A stretch of DNA of 64,000 bases from Trema orientale. Taxonomy: Eukaryota; Streptophyta; Magnoliopsida; Rosales; Cannabaceae. Both the position numbers and the translations under genes were made by a program. How positions within the stretch are numbered: position 1 is the first letter of the stretch; every line of letters begins with the position of its first letter. Where the stretch lies: assembly GCA_002914845.1 (NCBI GenBank), contig JXTC01000122.1, positions 1-64,000 of the forward strand. The letters are read 5' to 3'. The notes below the pieces were generated by a model that did not search any database, was not told the DNA's origin, and worked only from the letters and a program-made list of their open reading frames with translations. Positions 10,600 through 21,674 of the stretch are shown here, in pieces.

Positions 10600-12865
10600 T
10601 CTATTTTAGTTGTGTGTATCTACAACATAGGTATAAAAGTCTCAAACCATTCACCGTCCATTTGCCTCATTTTTTTATTTTTTTTATTTCATTCATCTAT
10701 TTGTCTTTATTTGCAATGCTCATTTATCAATGTATTTTGTGCTGTCTTTCTTTTTCTATTTATTCCTGCTTAAATCAGATATGGCCTCTTATAGAGCTGC
10801 CAGCAAGATGATATGGCCAAAGAGGAAAAGTGACAATCAGGCCAAAAGCATACTCCTTCTCGAGTGGCAGTCATACAGTTGATCCTATGCAATTTGTTAC
10901 GCTTATTGACTTTTGCTTGTATCTATATGTTTTCTTGCTGCTAATAGTTCAAGACTAATCTACACTTTGTGAAAGACTCTCTCTCTCTCCTTCCGTCCCC
11001 TATAATTTTATTCAATTAGCCGTTGTGAATTACTCTTCTAGCAGTTGTAAGCTACTCTGCTAGAGCTTTGCTTTCTGTTTATTGGAATGTAATTTGACTT
11101 GAATCTAAATGTTTGTCTTCTTTTATTTTAGAATTGCTTTGCACAAAATTGTCCACTCGTTCTTTGGAGGTGGTATTGCATTTAAATGTTAATTTATTCG
11201 TTGTTGTTTTATTCTTATCGTATCAGAGGCTTCAACAAAGGGAAAATTTGCTTCATTAAAAGCTTTTCTTTTTTGTTAGATTTTTTTGGCTGGAAATTGG
11301 TTTCATCGAATGAGAATCTCAATACTCTGGAATGTTGACTTCATTTGCTCGATGTCCAAGTGGGTACAGCATCAACTAATAATGTCTCCGTCATAATACA
11401 TCTATATGAGCATTCCCATGGCTGTATCATGATTAGGAACAAATATCTTGGTCTTGTTAACTCAGTTTGGAGGTATGTTGCATTTCTTTTTCAAGCTGGA
11501 ATGTTTCTGTTAAGCATTCATGCTGAATCATTGATCTCTGTGAAAATTGGAAGGTTTCCAGTCTTTAATGTATGCAGACATCAGAAGATTCATTTTTTAG
11601 AAAGCAGCAAGCATGCTTTGATATGGAGTGGCATATTCATGCAACTCTAAGATCTTGGCACTGTTAATTCTTTTCCATCATAAAGAGCTAAAGTTATTTT
11701 GATCAGGATGTCTCACGATGCTCCTTTTCTTTTTTAAAACCTACTAACAAAAAAGGGCTTATGCTAATTCGGGTCGAACGAGAAGAGTGATGGAACTGCA
11801 CATAGAACTGTACCTATACTAAAACACTGAGATATTGAGGACACCATTGTTCATCTGTGTAATTTCCCTTTACTTCTTATTTACTTCAAGCTCTAATATG
11901 TCGTTGATAAGATCAAGCAAGAACCGGTATGGAAATGCAACTAATATGAATAACTGAGATCTGTTTATTGATTAAAACTGAATAAAATTGCATAGCTACG
12001 AATTCGTGAACCTGGTTTTCTCCCCCGGAGCAGTGCTTTACGATATTTCACTCAAGATACCTCTCTTCCCTCATACCCCCTAGCTAAATACCACTATTCT
12101 GAAACTAACTAACTTCCCTGACGTCACTCACATTCCCCTTTACAACAATCTGCCAAAATTCTGTTATCTCAGCCCATATCCACTATTGCCATCTAGCAGG
12201 GAGCTCATGTCACCAAATCTGCATTCTTCTTCCTCCGAGCATATGTGAAACGTAATGGGGGTCTATCAATCGTCTCACTGCTTTTCTTGATATTTGTGGC
12301 TGGTATAGATGAGTCTTTAAAAGATTCGAAGCAAATTAGGCTCTCTTCTACACGCAGAAACCATTTCCCAATTCAAGAGTGCTGCATGAAAGAACTGCCT
12401 GAAGGTCTGTCTATTAGTAACTGTATGTTTCTTCAAATGTTAGGTCATTTGTTTTTCTTTATGTTGTGTTCCTATTCGTTATATGTTTATTACTAGGCAT
12501 GAATTTGCATCAAATATTTACTTATTTCGCTACATATTTCATAGTTAAGAATTCTGGTAGAACTGTAGAATACATTTGCACAGATAAAACTGTTACGAGG
12601 AAGTAAAATACATTAATTGATATTGAATGGTATTGCTTTCGGTTGCTGTGGTTTGTATTTTTCAGTTAGAATGACTTTCATTGCAGCAATACCTTCATTA
12701 AAACAAGAATTATATTGGCTTATTAGACCTTGACCTTCACTTTGCCTTCTGGGTTATTTTTGTTCCTTTGCTTGGATTGATTCCTTTTATTAGCAGTTGC
12801 CATACTGCTATTCTAGGAAATGAGATATGTTGTTCTACAGTATTCAGTTGAATTTTCTTTTCGGT
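10600..12865. other. intergenic sequence, possible LTR fragment at 11900-12235
   Basis: No gene is supported. The open frames at 11345-11650 and 12245-12496 lack recognisable motifs. On the minus strand, 11900-12235 reads like degraded LTR sequence, with a stretch near a GGGGGAGAAAACC motif followed by an AATAAAC-type signal, but I found no boundaries. Confidence 0.4.
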
Positions 12866-13370
12866 TTTTGGCATGACTGGCCCCTATATGTTTTGTGATT
12901 GGCAAAATGATCCCTGAGCTTTTGGCAATTAAGCTCTTAAGTTTTAAAAAAGTTGGCAATTAAGCCCTTTTCGTGAGTAATTGTTAAAATATTAGATAGT
13001 CATATGTAAGGTTTTTTAATGTCAAAATCAATATTTTACTGACATTACTTAGAATTGGAGAGAAAATAACTAAAAATTAACAACATTTAACAGCATAATA
13101 TAAAAAAATTAAAAAAAAATAGAAATTCTCAAAAATTTAAAAATTTTTCTTAAAATTTCTTTCTATTTCTCTTCCAAGCTAATTAATGTTAGTAAAATAC
13201 TAATTTACTTCACTTAAATATCTTTAATTTCATGAAAATTTTAATATCAATACATAAAAAGAACTTATTGCCAAAGTTTTTAAAATGTAAGGATTTAATT
13301 GCCAAAAAAATTAATTTAGGGACCATTTTGCTAATCTGGGAATAATATAGGGACCAAACATTCCAAAACC
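12866..13370. mobile_element. MITE-like inverted-repeat element (about 500 bp)
   Basis: The left end contains GGCCCCTATATG and GGCAAAATGATCCCT. The right end contains their inverted counterparts (AGGGACCATTTTGC and ATAGGGACC). The arms also share an inverted GGCAATTAAGC / GCAATTAAATCC motif. Arms of about 90 bp enclose an AT-rich, non-coding core. I could not establish a target-site duplication, so the superfamily is open. Confidence 0.65.
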
Positions 13371-14859
13371 TTTTCTTTTTTAATTTTCTAAGCATAATGT
13401 TTCTAATTGGTCCTAGAAATTACTAGCAGCCATTACAAGCATTTAGAAATTGTTAATTTCCTACTTTCTATGTCAATTGAAGCCAAGTAGCACATTAATG
13501 GAAGAGGCTAACGAACGTATGCAACCAAATGGAACCGGTATTGGCATCTGCAGTGGTCTCAGCTTTGGAGAAATGAAGCAAAGTTGATGGCCAATTTAAT
13601 AAAAAAATGATCTTCAATAGTATTTTTTCTTTAGTGGATGTTTATTACTCGATAATGGAGAGGAAAGAAAATGACTCACTTTTATTCGAAAACAAAAAAA
13701 CAAAAACCTCAACTAACACTGACATTTCCTTCTAAGTCAATCACAGACCCAAACTTGATCCTTCTTCCTTGTCTCAGTTTTTAACCACTTACGCGTAAGA
13801 AATATATAGTTCTGCTGTGGCTTTTTCTTCAGAAAGCGATGATTTTAGAAAAGTGGGTAAACTTGTAACATGCTGGAGAAAATGGTGCTGGGTCTAATTT
13901 TCTCGAATCAATTTTCTCACTTAACATAATAACAACCTGGAGTTCCGGTTAATGGGCCGGTTAACAATAGATTTATAATGGGGTCTATGTGTAACATTTA
14001 AGTGCACGGAGTACATAGTGTTATAATGGGACTGGTCCAACACTTTTGATACTACGGACTGAAGACAAAGCTTAAAACCAAAACAAAATATAATATTATT
14101 TTAGACGTAAAATGAAAATATGAGCAAGAAAAAATAGATTAGGTTTCCATGAAGAGGAGAGGCTCTTGGTATCCGTGGATGAGTAGGACTTTGTACTTGG
14201 GAGAAACCGCGGTCAAACTCAATATTAGTAGCCCAATCTCAGCCCACCCCAAGGCATTGACAAGACAACCATAGACCCCGGAGTTCGGACACAGAGACAA
14301 GTTCCTCTAGGTTTGTAAGTATAGAAACCAAACAAAAAAGTGCCATAGCAACGCATTTATTCTCAATGATCCGCACATCTCCTCGATGACAAAAGCATTA
14401 ACCAACGTTTTTTCTTTTATTTCTTCTTTTAAAAAGTTTAATTCAGCTGTCAATAGTGAATTGGTTAGAACAATAGAGTCTGTTGTTCTATATTTAAAAA
14501 AGGAAAATAGAATTGAGTAACGCTACAATAGGCTATGGTACTATCTTTACAATAGTGACCGTTTTAGCCAAATTTTACAGTCGGAACCAGAGTTATATAA
14601 AACCAAAATATAAAAAAAAAGAAAAAAAATTTGGAAATGCGGGTACTCAAAAAATCATTTATTTACCATAGTACATTCTATATTTTTGTAAATAGAACTT
14701 TTTTAACAACTACCCAATTTATTATATATGGCTGTCTTACAAGCTAACAACATCAAGGGATCCATATTAGAGAATCCATTGATAATTAAATATTGCAAAG
14801 ATAGATCGCAAAGATAGCTCTATTGGCATACCTATTTTCTCTTCCCACCATTCTTAGGC
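13371..14859. other. intergenic sequence, no gene seen
   Basis: This is mixed AT-rich sequence with a moderately GC-richer stretch at 14200-14330. I see no open frame with a recognisable domain, no RNA gene and no clear repeat boundary. Confidence 0.5.
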
Positions 14860-15135
14860 TTCGTTGGGAATCTAGGTTTTTGGAGGAGAAAAAAAATGTG
14901 TGAGAAATGCCAAGAAAAAAAGAAAGAGAAAAATATTTTCCTATAATTTCGTAAAACTTTATTTTGAAACTTTTCTCTTTCCTATCTAATTTGTCAAATT
15001 TCTATATACCAAAAAATGACATCAAATCTAATTCTCACTTTCGTTAGAAAAATTTTCCATTATTTTTTTGATCCAAATGAAAGAAAATAAAATCCTTTGA
15101 ATTTTTTTTTTTAGGTTCCAAACATGGCCTAAGTA
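14860..15135. repeat. MITE-like repeat, copy 1 of 2 in the window
   Basis: The ends are inverted: TTAGGCTTCGTTGGGAA on the left, and GTTCCAAACATGGCCTAA on the right. A second copy lies at 23880-24165. It shares the core sequences CCTATAATTT, GACATCAAATCTAA and GAAAGAAAATAAAATCC in the same order. Neither encodes a protein. The TTA/TAA at the ends would fit a PIF/Harbinger-type (Tourist-like) element. Confidence 0.6.
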
Positions 15136-15799
15136 CACTATATCCATTTAAATGTTCTCATTTAATTGAAAATTGATCCGATTTTTTAGTGAGGAACAAA
15201 TTAAAAAATAAGAAGTATATTGTATATATAAAATAAAATAATGAGTATTTGTTGGTCTAGAGCTCAATTCAATTGGCCAATAAAATAATAGTATCTTGGG
15301 AAGTCTCAGTGTGACACGGTCATCATTGGTATTCAAACTCCCAGACCGTAATACGTTGCATGGGAAGTGGGATTGTACAGTGTGCTATGACATCGTAGGG
15401 TTAGAACGGGTGAAAAGGTAGCATGTTGCCAGAGTGTGAGTGCTAGTACTAGTGCATGCACTATTATAGGCTATGGGGCATCCTAAGATTTCTTGTGGGC
15501 TTCGGTCTTGCCATGCCTAGCAGTGCAAGCATGGTGCTACTCGACGTGTTTGTATGTTTTGTTAGCATATCATCGTTCGTTCACGCACATTCCCACCCAT
15601 TCACTTTTTGCTTGAAGCTCTCAAAAAGTATTCTATATAGTATACTACTGAAGATGTCAAAGTCGAGTTGGAAAGGCACCTTAATTATTAGCAAGGAGAT
15701 GAAGGAGACGAAATTGATATTTTTGGCCTTCTAGATGCCACCGGTGACAGTATCACTGGAGCTCGAGTGGAAGTTAGATATAATGAAAATCCCATCTTC
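15136..15799. other. intergenic sequence, no gene supported
   Basis: A 92-codon open frame at 15456-15734 has no recognisable domain and runs towards the inverted repeat that starts near 15800, so I do not call it. No repeats with clear limits were found. Confidence 0.45.
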
Positions 15800-16046
15800 A
15801 GAGACTATTAACGTAGATCCCATGGAATCTCATAAGGAAAAGGGTGACGGCGGCAGTAGAGGTGGCATTGGGGCATCAGAAGAAGAATAAGTTATATAAT
15901 TTAACTCTCATTTTAATTCACACTTTATTTTTGTTTTTTAATATGTTTCTATATTTTTCTTACCCTCTCTCTTTCGATTACTCGAGTCTTTTTTTTTTTT
16001 TTTTTTATATGTTAGCAAGTTCCCAGATATAAATTAGAAAATAATC
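15800..16046 (+). repeat. inverted repeat A, left arm (partner 17509-17764)
   Basis: This segment matches the reverse complement of 17509-17764. Shared landmarks are ATGGAATCTCATAAGG, GGCATTGGGGCATCAGA (imperfect), CGATTACTCGAG and ATATAAATTAGAAAAT. The arms differ by scattered changes and a T-run. They enclose direct repeat copy B1. The sequence may derive from a gene 3' end, since a short frame (MESHKEKGDGG...) ends in the arm, but I do not recognise it. Confidence 0.75.
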
Positions 16047-16059
16047 TAAATGTAGTATA

Positions 16060-17505
16060 TTATTTATATTCATTTTCTTTCATAGTTCAAAGCTTTTATA
16101 TATAAGCATATGAAGTCTACCTATTCCCTTTTCTTTCCGATGTAGGATTCCAAGCTATAAATGGTATGTATATATATTACATAAAAAAATTAATAAATTT
16201 AATCGAGTTAAAATTTTGAGAAATAAAGTAAAATCCCAAAATAAAATAAGTTTCACCTGCTTACTAACACCAGGATATTTATCTGCAACTACTAACTCAC
16301 TTATTCAAATAAAATAGTAAATTCATCAAATTCAAGAATTCTGTTAATTAACAAACTTAGTAACGACAAGCTCAATAAACTACAACCAGAAGTTGTTCAA
16401 ACCAAACACAAATTTTAGGAATATTTTCATCCTTCACTCAGCTTATTATCAATCACAGGAGCACATGCAAGACAAAAACATAATTTCAAATCAAACATAA
16501 TAGAATTATCAAGTCATACCTCAAGCAGAGTATCTCACTATCTCTTCCTTCTCTCAGAACTCACTCTTATAAAATTTTACTCGATCATCATAGTCATCAG
16601 CAAATGACAAAAAATAAAAAAAAAATCACCCAAAAACAAATAAGGAAAAAGACCCAAAAATTTCAAATGGATACAATTCATTGTGTCCTTAAACCCTACA
16701 AATGGTGGAACCGAACTTGACTATGCAATATGTTCCATAAACATAATGTCTGCAAAATTCAAACTTTCCAATTTTATGATCATATGACAAGAATATATCG
16801 CTACTTTAAATATAACTGATATTTGAAGGATCTAATCATACCTAGACTCACAAAGATATCTTTCCATCAAATTTACAATTTCAAATTTGTCGCCATTGCA
16901 AAAACTAGAAAAATCCAAAATAGTTTGACAAAGAACAAGCCTAAAATTAAACAAAGAACCTGAAGCTCTGAAACCACTTGTTGTACTAGTGAACGCACAA
17001 ATTAATAACTTGTCGTGTCAAATACCAAATGAAATAGACTTACGACAAAATATAAATAACCAAAAATCACAAGGATTTATTATGGTTTGGTATTCTGCCT
17101 ACATCCATGTTGGAGACAGAAAAGAAATTTCACTATAACAAAAAGAGATTACAAAAATCTGACAAATTTTTTTTACACCTAAATCCCATAAACCCCTAAA
17201 TTTCTCTCTCACACAAAAGTATTCAGTACCCCAAAAAGAAGGAAAAAAAAAAATGCATTGCTAACAGTCTTGATGTTAATATCAAAAGGGAAGCACAAAT
17301 GACAAGCTAAAAAAAAAAAAAAAATTCAAAAGCTTGCTAGTATTAAATTCCCACAAACTAAGAGAAAAATTGTATATGGAGATTTCACATATGGCTACTC
17401 TATCGAGTGTGTGGCTGCTCCTAACCTAAGCAGCAAGCCAACAAAGTGGTGTGGCTTTCTATTCTATAGGGTGCTCCAATACTCCTTGCGGTATTTAAGG
17501 TCACA
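16060..17505 (-). mobile_element. direct repeat unit B1, LTR-retrotransposon-derived
   Basis: This unit is repeated in the same orientation at 18244-19876. On the minus strand, positions 16976-16957 read TGGTTTCAGAGCTTCAGGTT. This resembles a primer-binding site for initiator tRNA-Met (consensus TGGTATCAGAGC). The adjacent 16977-17505 then looks like a 5' LTR, which on the minus strand begins TGTGACCTTAAATACC. No gag or pol is visible and no second LTR was found to the left. I read it as a truncated, non-coding LTR element. It lies exactly in the loop between inverted-repeat arms A and A'. Confidence 0.6.
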
Positions 17506-17508
17506 GGA

Positions 17509-17764
17509 TCATTTTCTAATTTATATCTAGAACCTACTATGCAAAATCATATTAATAACATATTAAAAAAGTCTCGAGTAATCGAAAAAGAGAGAGTAAG
17601 AAAAACAGAGAAATATATAAACAAACAAAAATAAAGAATAAATTAAAAAGAGAGTTAAACTATATAACTTGTTCTTCCTCTGATACCCCAATACCACCAC
17701 CGATGCCGCCGTTGCCTCTCCCTTATGAGATTCCATAGGATTTGCCTTAACAGCATCGACTTCA
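17509..17764 (-). repeat. inverted repeat A', right arm
   Basis: This is the reverse-complement partner of 15800-16046. It abuts arm C' (17765-18243) with no gap, so the two together form one contiguous minus-strand block. The ends of that block are duplicated in inverted orientation outside the two B copies. Confidence 0.75.
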
Positions 17765-18243
17765 TTAGAATGAGTAGTCCAATGATGGGAAAAATTTAAC
17801 CAATATTACATGCTTATAATAACTATTATAATCTCAAGTAGCCAGAGAAGCATGTAAATAGCAAGTCTGTACAATGCATTATATAGAAAGACATTCATAT
17901 TATAGGATCAAGATGAGTAACATGTAATTGGGAGAAATGATCTATACTACAATGGCCTAAAAATATAACCCATTTGATCTGAAATATCCAATTCATTTGA
18001 ATAAAACTAAAAATAAGGCTAGTATCTCAAATTTAGAATATGTTTGCACTTTGCTTTTCTTCATCCAGCTGTAGTCAGAAATTTCTCAGCCAAGTCTCTG
18101 CCTGCAATGTGCTTTAACAAATAAAATAAATTACAAAGAAATATCTCTACAGTGGTGGTTCATCACTTTCAGAGGTGGAGGCATGTGTTGGTCTTGATAC
18201 TAGAACATATATTTATGCATATATATTATTATGCAACCGTGTG
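17765..18243 (-). repeat. inverted repeat C', left arm (partner 19873-20355)
   Basis: This matches the reverse complement of 19873-20355. Shared landmarks are GTTGGTCTTGATACTAGAAC, GATCAAGAT..., TGAATAAAACTAAAAATAAG and AGTCCAATGA. Small substitutions and indels separate the arms. They enclose direct repeat copy B2. No gene is visible. Confidence 0.8.
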
Positions 18244-19876
18244 TTATTTATATTCGTTTTCTTTCATAGTTTAAAGCTTTTTATATAAGCATATGAACTC
18301 TATCTATTCCCTTTTTTCCTGATGTGGGACTCCAAGCTACAAATGGTATGCATATATATCACATAAAAAATTAATAAATTTAATCGAGTTAAAATTTTGA
18401 AAAATAAAGTAAAATCCCAAAAAAAAAAAAAGATAAACTCCACCAGCGTACAAACACCAGGATCTTTATCTGCAACTACTACCTCTCTTATTTAAATAGA
18501 ACAGTAAATTCATCAAATTCAAGAACTCTTCTAATTAACAAACTTAGTGACGATGAGCTCAATAAGCCACAGCCAGAAGTTGTTCAAACCAAATACAAAT
18601 CTTAGGAATATTTTCCTCTTTTGCTCAATTTATTATCTATCACAGGAGCACATGCAGCACAAACACATAATTTCAAATCAAACATAATAGAATTACCAAG
18701 CCATACCTCAAGTAGAATCTTTAACCTAAATACAATTGATAGAGATCTTCTTACCAAATTGTAGGCATATTCAAAAGTATCAATCCAAACTAACAAAGGA
18801 AATCAAGCAACAAGTTTTCACTAAAAGAGTCATATTCAAATATTTTGCAACCAAAAATTGTTGTGGTGTCTTTCAAATAGCATGGTATCTCACTATCTCT
18901 TACTTCTCTCAGAACTCACTCTTATAAAAATTTTCTCCATCATCATAGTCATCAGCAAATGTTAAAAAATAAAAAAATTACCCAAAGACAAATAAGGAGA
19001 AAGACCCAAAAATTCAAAATGGATACAATTCATTGTGTCCTTCTACAAATAGTAGAACCGAACTTGACTATGCAATATGTTCCATAAACACAATGCCTAC
19101 AAAATTCGAACTCTCCAATTTTATGATAATAAACAAACATACGAAGGGAATATATCACTGTGTTAAATATAACTAATAGTTGAAGGATCTAATCATACTC
19201 AGACTCACAAAGATATCTTCCTATCAAATTTACAATTTCAAATTTGTCACCATCACAAAAACCAACAAAATCCGAAATAGTTCGACAAAGATCAAGCCTA
19301 AAATTAAACAAAGAACCTGAAGCTCTGATATCACTTGTTATGCTAGAGAAAGCACAAATTACTAACTCGTTGTGTCAAACACCAAATCAAATGGACTTAT
19401 GACAAAATATAAATAATCAAAAATCACAAGGATTTATTGTGGTTTGGTTTTCTGCCTACATCTACGTCAAAGATGGTAAAAAAATTCCGCTATAACAAAA
19501 AGAGATTACAATAGTCTGACAAATTTCCTTTACACTTAAGTACCATAAACTCCTAAATTTCTCTCTCACACAAAAGTATTCAGTACCCCAAAAAGAAGAG
19601 AAAAAAAAATACTTTGCTAACAATCTTGATGTTAATATCAAAAGGGAACCACAGATAATAAGCTAAAAAAAAAAAAAAAACAAAAACAAAACTCAAAAGC
19701 TTGCTAGTATTAAATTCTCACAAACTAAGAGAAAGATTGTATATGGAGATTTCACATATGGCTACTCTATCGAGTGTGTGGCTTCTTCTAACCTAAGCGA
19801 CAAGCTAATACCAAAGCGGTGTGGCTGTCTATTCCATAGGATGCTTCAATATTCCTTGTGGTATTAAGGCCACACA
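18244..19876 (-). mobile_element. direct repeat unit B2, LTR-retrotransposon-derived
   Basis: This is the second copy of the unit at 16060-17505, in the same orientation. Its primer-binding-site-like stretch (19333-19314 on the minus strand, TGATATCAGAGCTTCAGGTT) is one base from the TGGTATCAGAGC consensus. This copy carries about 165 bp (near 18718-18885) that B1 lacks. It lies in the loop between arms C' and C. Confidence 0.6.
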
Positions 19877-20355
19877 CGGCGGCATAATAACATATATGCA
19901 TATATATGTTCTAGTATCAAGACCAACACATGCCTCCACCTCAGAGAGTGATGAACCACCACCACAGAGGTATTTTCTTCTTTGTAATCTATTTTATTTG
20001 CAAGAATTTGTGATTTATTGAAGCACATTGTAAGCAGAGACTAGGCTAGAAATTTATGATTACAGCTAGATGAAGAGAAAAGCAAAGTGCAAGCATATTC
20101 TGAATTTGAGATACTAGCCTTATTTTTAGTTTTATTCAAATGAACTGGACATTTTGGATCAAATGGATTATGTTTTTAGACCATTGTGGTATTGATCTTT
20201 TCTCCCATGTATATGTTACTGATCTTGATCCTGTAATATGAATGTATGCATTGTACAGGCTTGCCCTTTACATGCTTCTCTGGCTATTTGAGATCATAAT
20301 AGTTATTATAGGAATGCAATACTGGTTAAATTTTCCCTGTCATTGGACTATCATT
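19873..20355 (+). repeat. inverted repeat C, right arm
   Basis: This is the reverse-complement partner of 17765-18243. It begins CACACGGCGGCATAATAAC and ends near 20355, just beside the stop codon of the minus-strand open frame at 20352-20695. A short open frame on the plus strand (19821-20021) spans the B2/C junction and is not convincing as a gene. Confidence 0.75.
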
Positions 20356-20695
20356 CTACAATCTCTGCCTCCTCTAAGACATCATCTGCAATAAAGTCTT
20401 TCCCTACAAGTTAGAAATTTTTTCTGTCTTCTGCATATTCTTTCTTATTAAGTATACTTTCCAAATCAAAAAAATCTTCATGACTAATTTCTGCATTGAA
20501 ATCTGAATATGTATCTATTAACCCTAGATCAAAATCAAAATACATATCCTCAATATTTTCGGATAAAGAACTTGAGACTTTCCAGGCCTTCCTCAAAAAA
20601 ATTGCCTCACTAGAATATTCTACGGGCCATGGTTTAGATGGTTCCCAATAATGGAGTAAAAAGTTTATTTTTCGTCTATTCTGTATCAGCATCAA
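20352..20695 (-). pseudogene. unrecognised acidic open frame, possibly a gene remnant
   Basis: A 94-codon frame (20695 down to 20411) contains an acidic stretch (EDMYFDFDLGLIDTYSDF, then EDFFDLESILN). After its TAA the same frame stays open for 23 more codons (LVGKDFIADDVLEEAEIVE) to a TGA near 20352. That composition is unlike the surrounding AT-rich noise and suggests a decayed coding exon with one premature stop. I do not recognise the family. The frame is cut at its 5' side by the transposon whose target-site duplication starts at 20699. Confidence 0.3.
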
Positions 20696-20706
20696 ACTCA
20701 GTAACC

Positions 20707-21308
20707 AGGGGCGAAGTAATGGGACAAGTGCGGGCCATGGCCCTCTCTAAAATTTTCTCATTTTGCCCCCTATTTTGCTCCTTAAAATGTTTTTATTTTT
20801 GTCATACTTGACTCGTCAAATTTTTTGTTTCATTTGTCCCCCTTAACATATATATTTGAATGTGTAACTAGTAAGTTTATTTTCTACTTTGCTTCTATTG
20901 AGATTTTCTTCCCATTTTGTCTCCAACACAACATGTAAATTGTTATATTTTTATCCTAAGTCAAGAGCCTTTTATTTTTAGCATTCATTTTCTATTCAAT
21001 TTCAAAATAAAGATAGAGGGTAAAAAATGTGAATCGAGGAAGACTCTCCTTCTTCCTAACTAGTGAAAACAAAAGATTAGATTTTTTTTAAATAAACACT
21101 ACAAAGTGTATTGTATCAAGATAATATAACACTGAGAGTGTTATATAATACTTCTAAAAGATGAAAATTCATTGAGAGCAAATATAGTGCATTTTATTGT
21201 CCTTTAGAAATTTTATTATTATAGAACTTTAATTTTTTGTGTCATTATTGTATGAAAAGAAAAAATTTCTTCGTCCTTATTGAGTAAAAGTTCTGGCTCT
21301 GCCACTAT
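20707..21308. mobile_element. non-autonomous element with 8-bp duplication (602 bp)
   Basis: The left end is AGGGGCGAAGTAATGG. The right end, read inverted, is ATAGTGGCAGAGCCAG, so the terminal repeats are imperfect. The flanks are CAGTAACC (20699-20706) and CAGTAACT (21309-21316), an 8-bp duplication with one mismatch that fits hAT. The interior has GGGCCATGGCCC and long AT-rich, non-coding sequence. Its right end was later caught in a tandem duplication (21184-21555). Confidence 0.65.
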
Positions 21309-21555
21309 CAGTAACTAGTAAGAGCACCACACTTAAAACATACTGCTCAAAAAGCTAATAACCAGCTCATATAGTGTATTTTATTGTTCTTTAGAAATTT
21401 TATTATTATAGAATCTTAATTTTTGTATCATTATTGTATAAGAAGAAAAATCTTCTTCATCCCAACTAAGTAAAAGTTCTAGCTCCGCCACTGTCAGTAA
21501 CTACTAAGAACACCACACTTAAACATACTGCTCAAATAGCTAATAACCAGCTCAC
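21184..21555. repeat. tandem duplication, period 187 bp, two copies
   Basis: Two adjacent copies start ATAGTGYATTTTATTG (21184 and 21371) and end TAATAACCAGCTCA. The unit spans the right end of the 20707-21308 element plus its flank. The duplication is therefore younger than the insertion. Confidence 0.85.
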
Positions 21556-21674
21556 CCGTGATCGAGTAACACAACATCCACCAAATAAAATCACCCCTCA
21601 ATTGTCTAGTAGACGCACTTCTTCCCAAAGCAGATCAGACAAAGAGAAACTATCAAAATCAATCAAAGAAACTA

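Noticed and set aside
11345-11650. 101-codon open frame
   Set aside because: No domain, no splice context, and composition as expected for open frames of this length in AT-rich DNA.
15456-15734. 92-codon open frame near inverted repeat A
   Set aside because: No recognisable domain. It appears by chance next to a repeat arm that may derive from an unrelated gene end.
16060-19876. A single LTR retrotransposon with B1 and B2 as its two LTRs
   Set aside because: The flanks of the outer ends carry no matching duplication, the interior (A'C') has no retroelement features, and the primer-binding-like site is inside B, not next to it.
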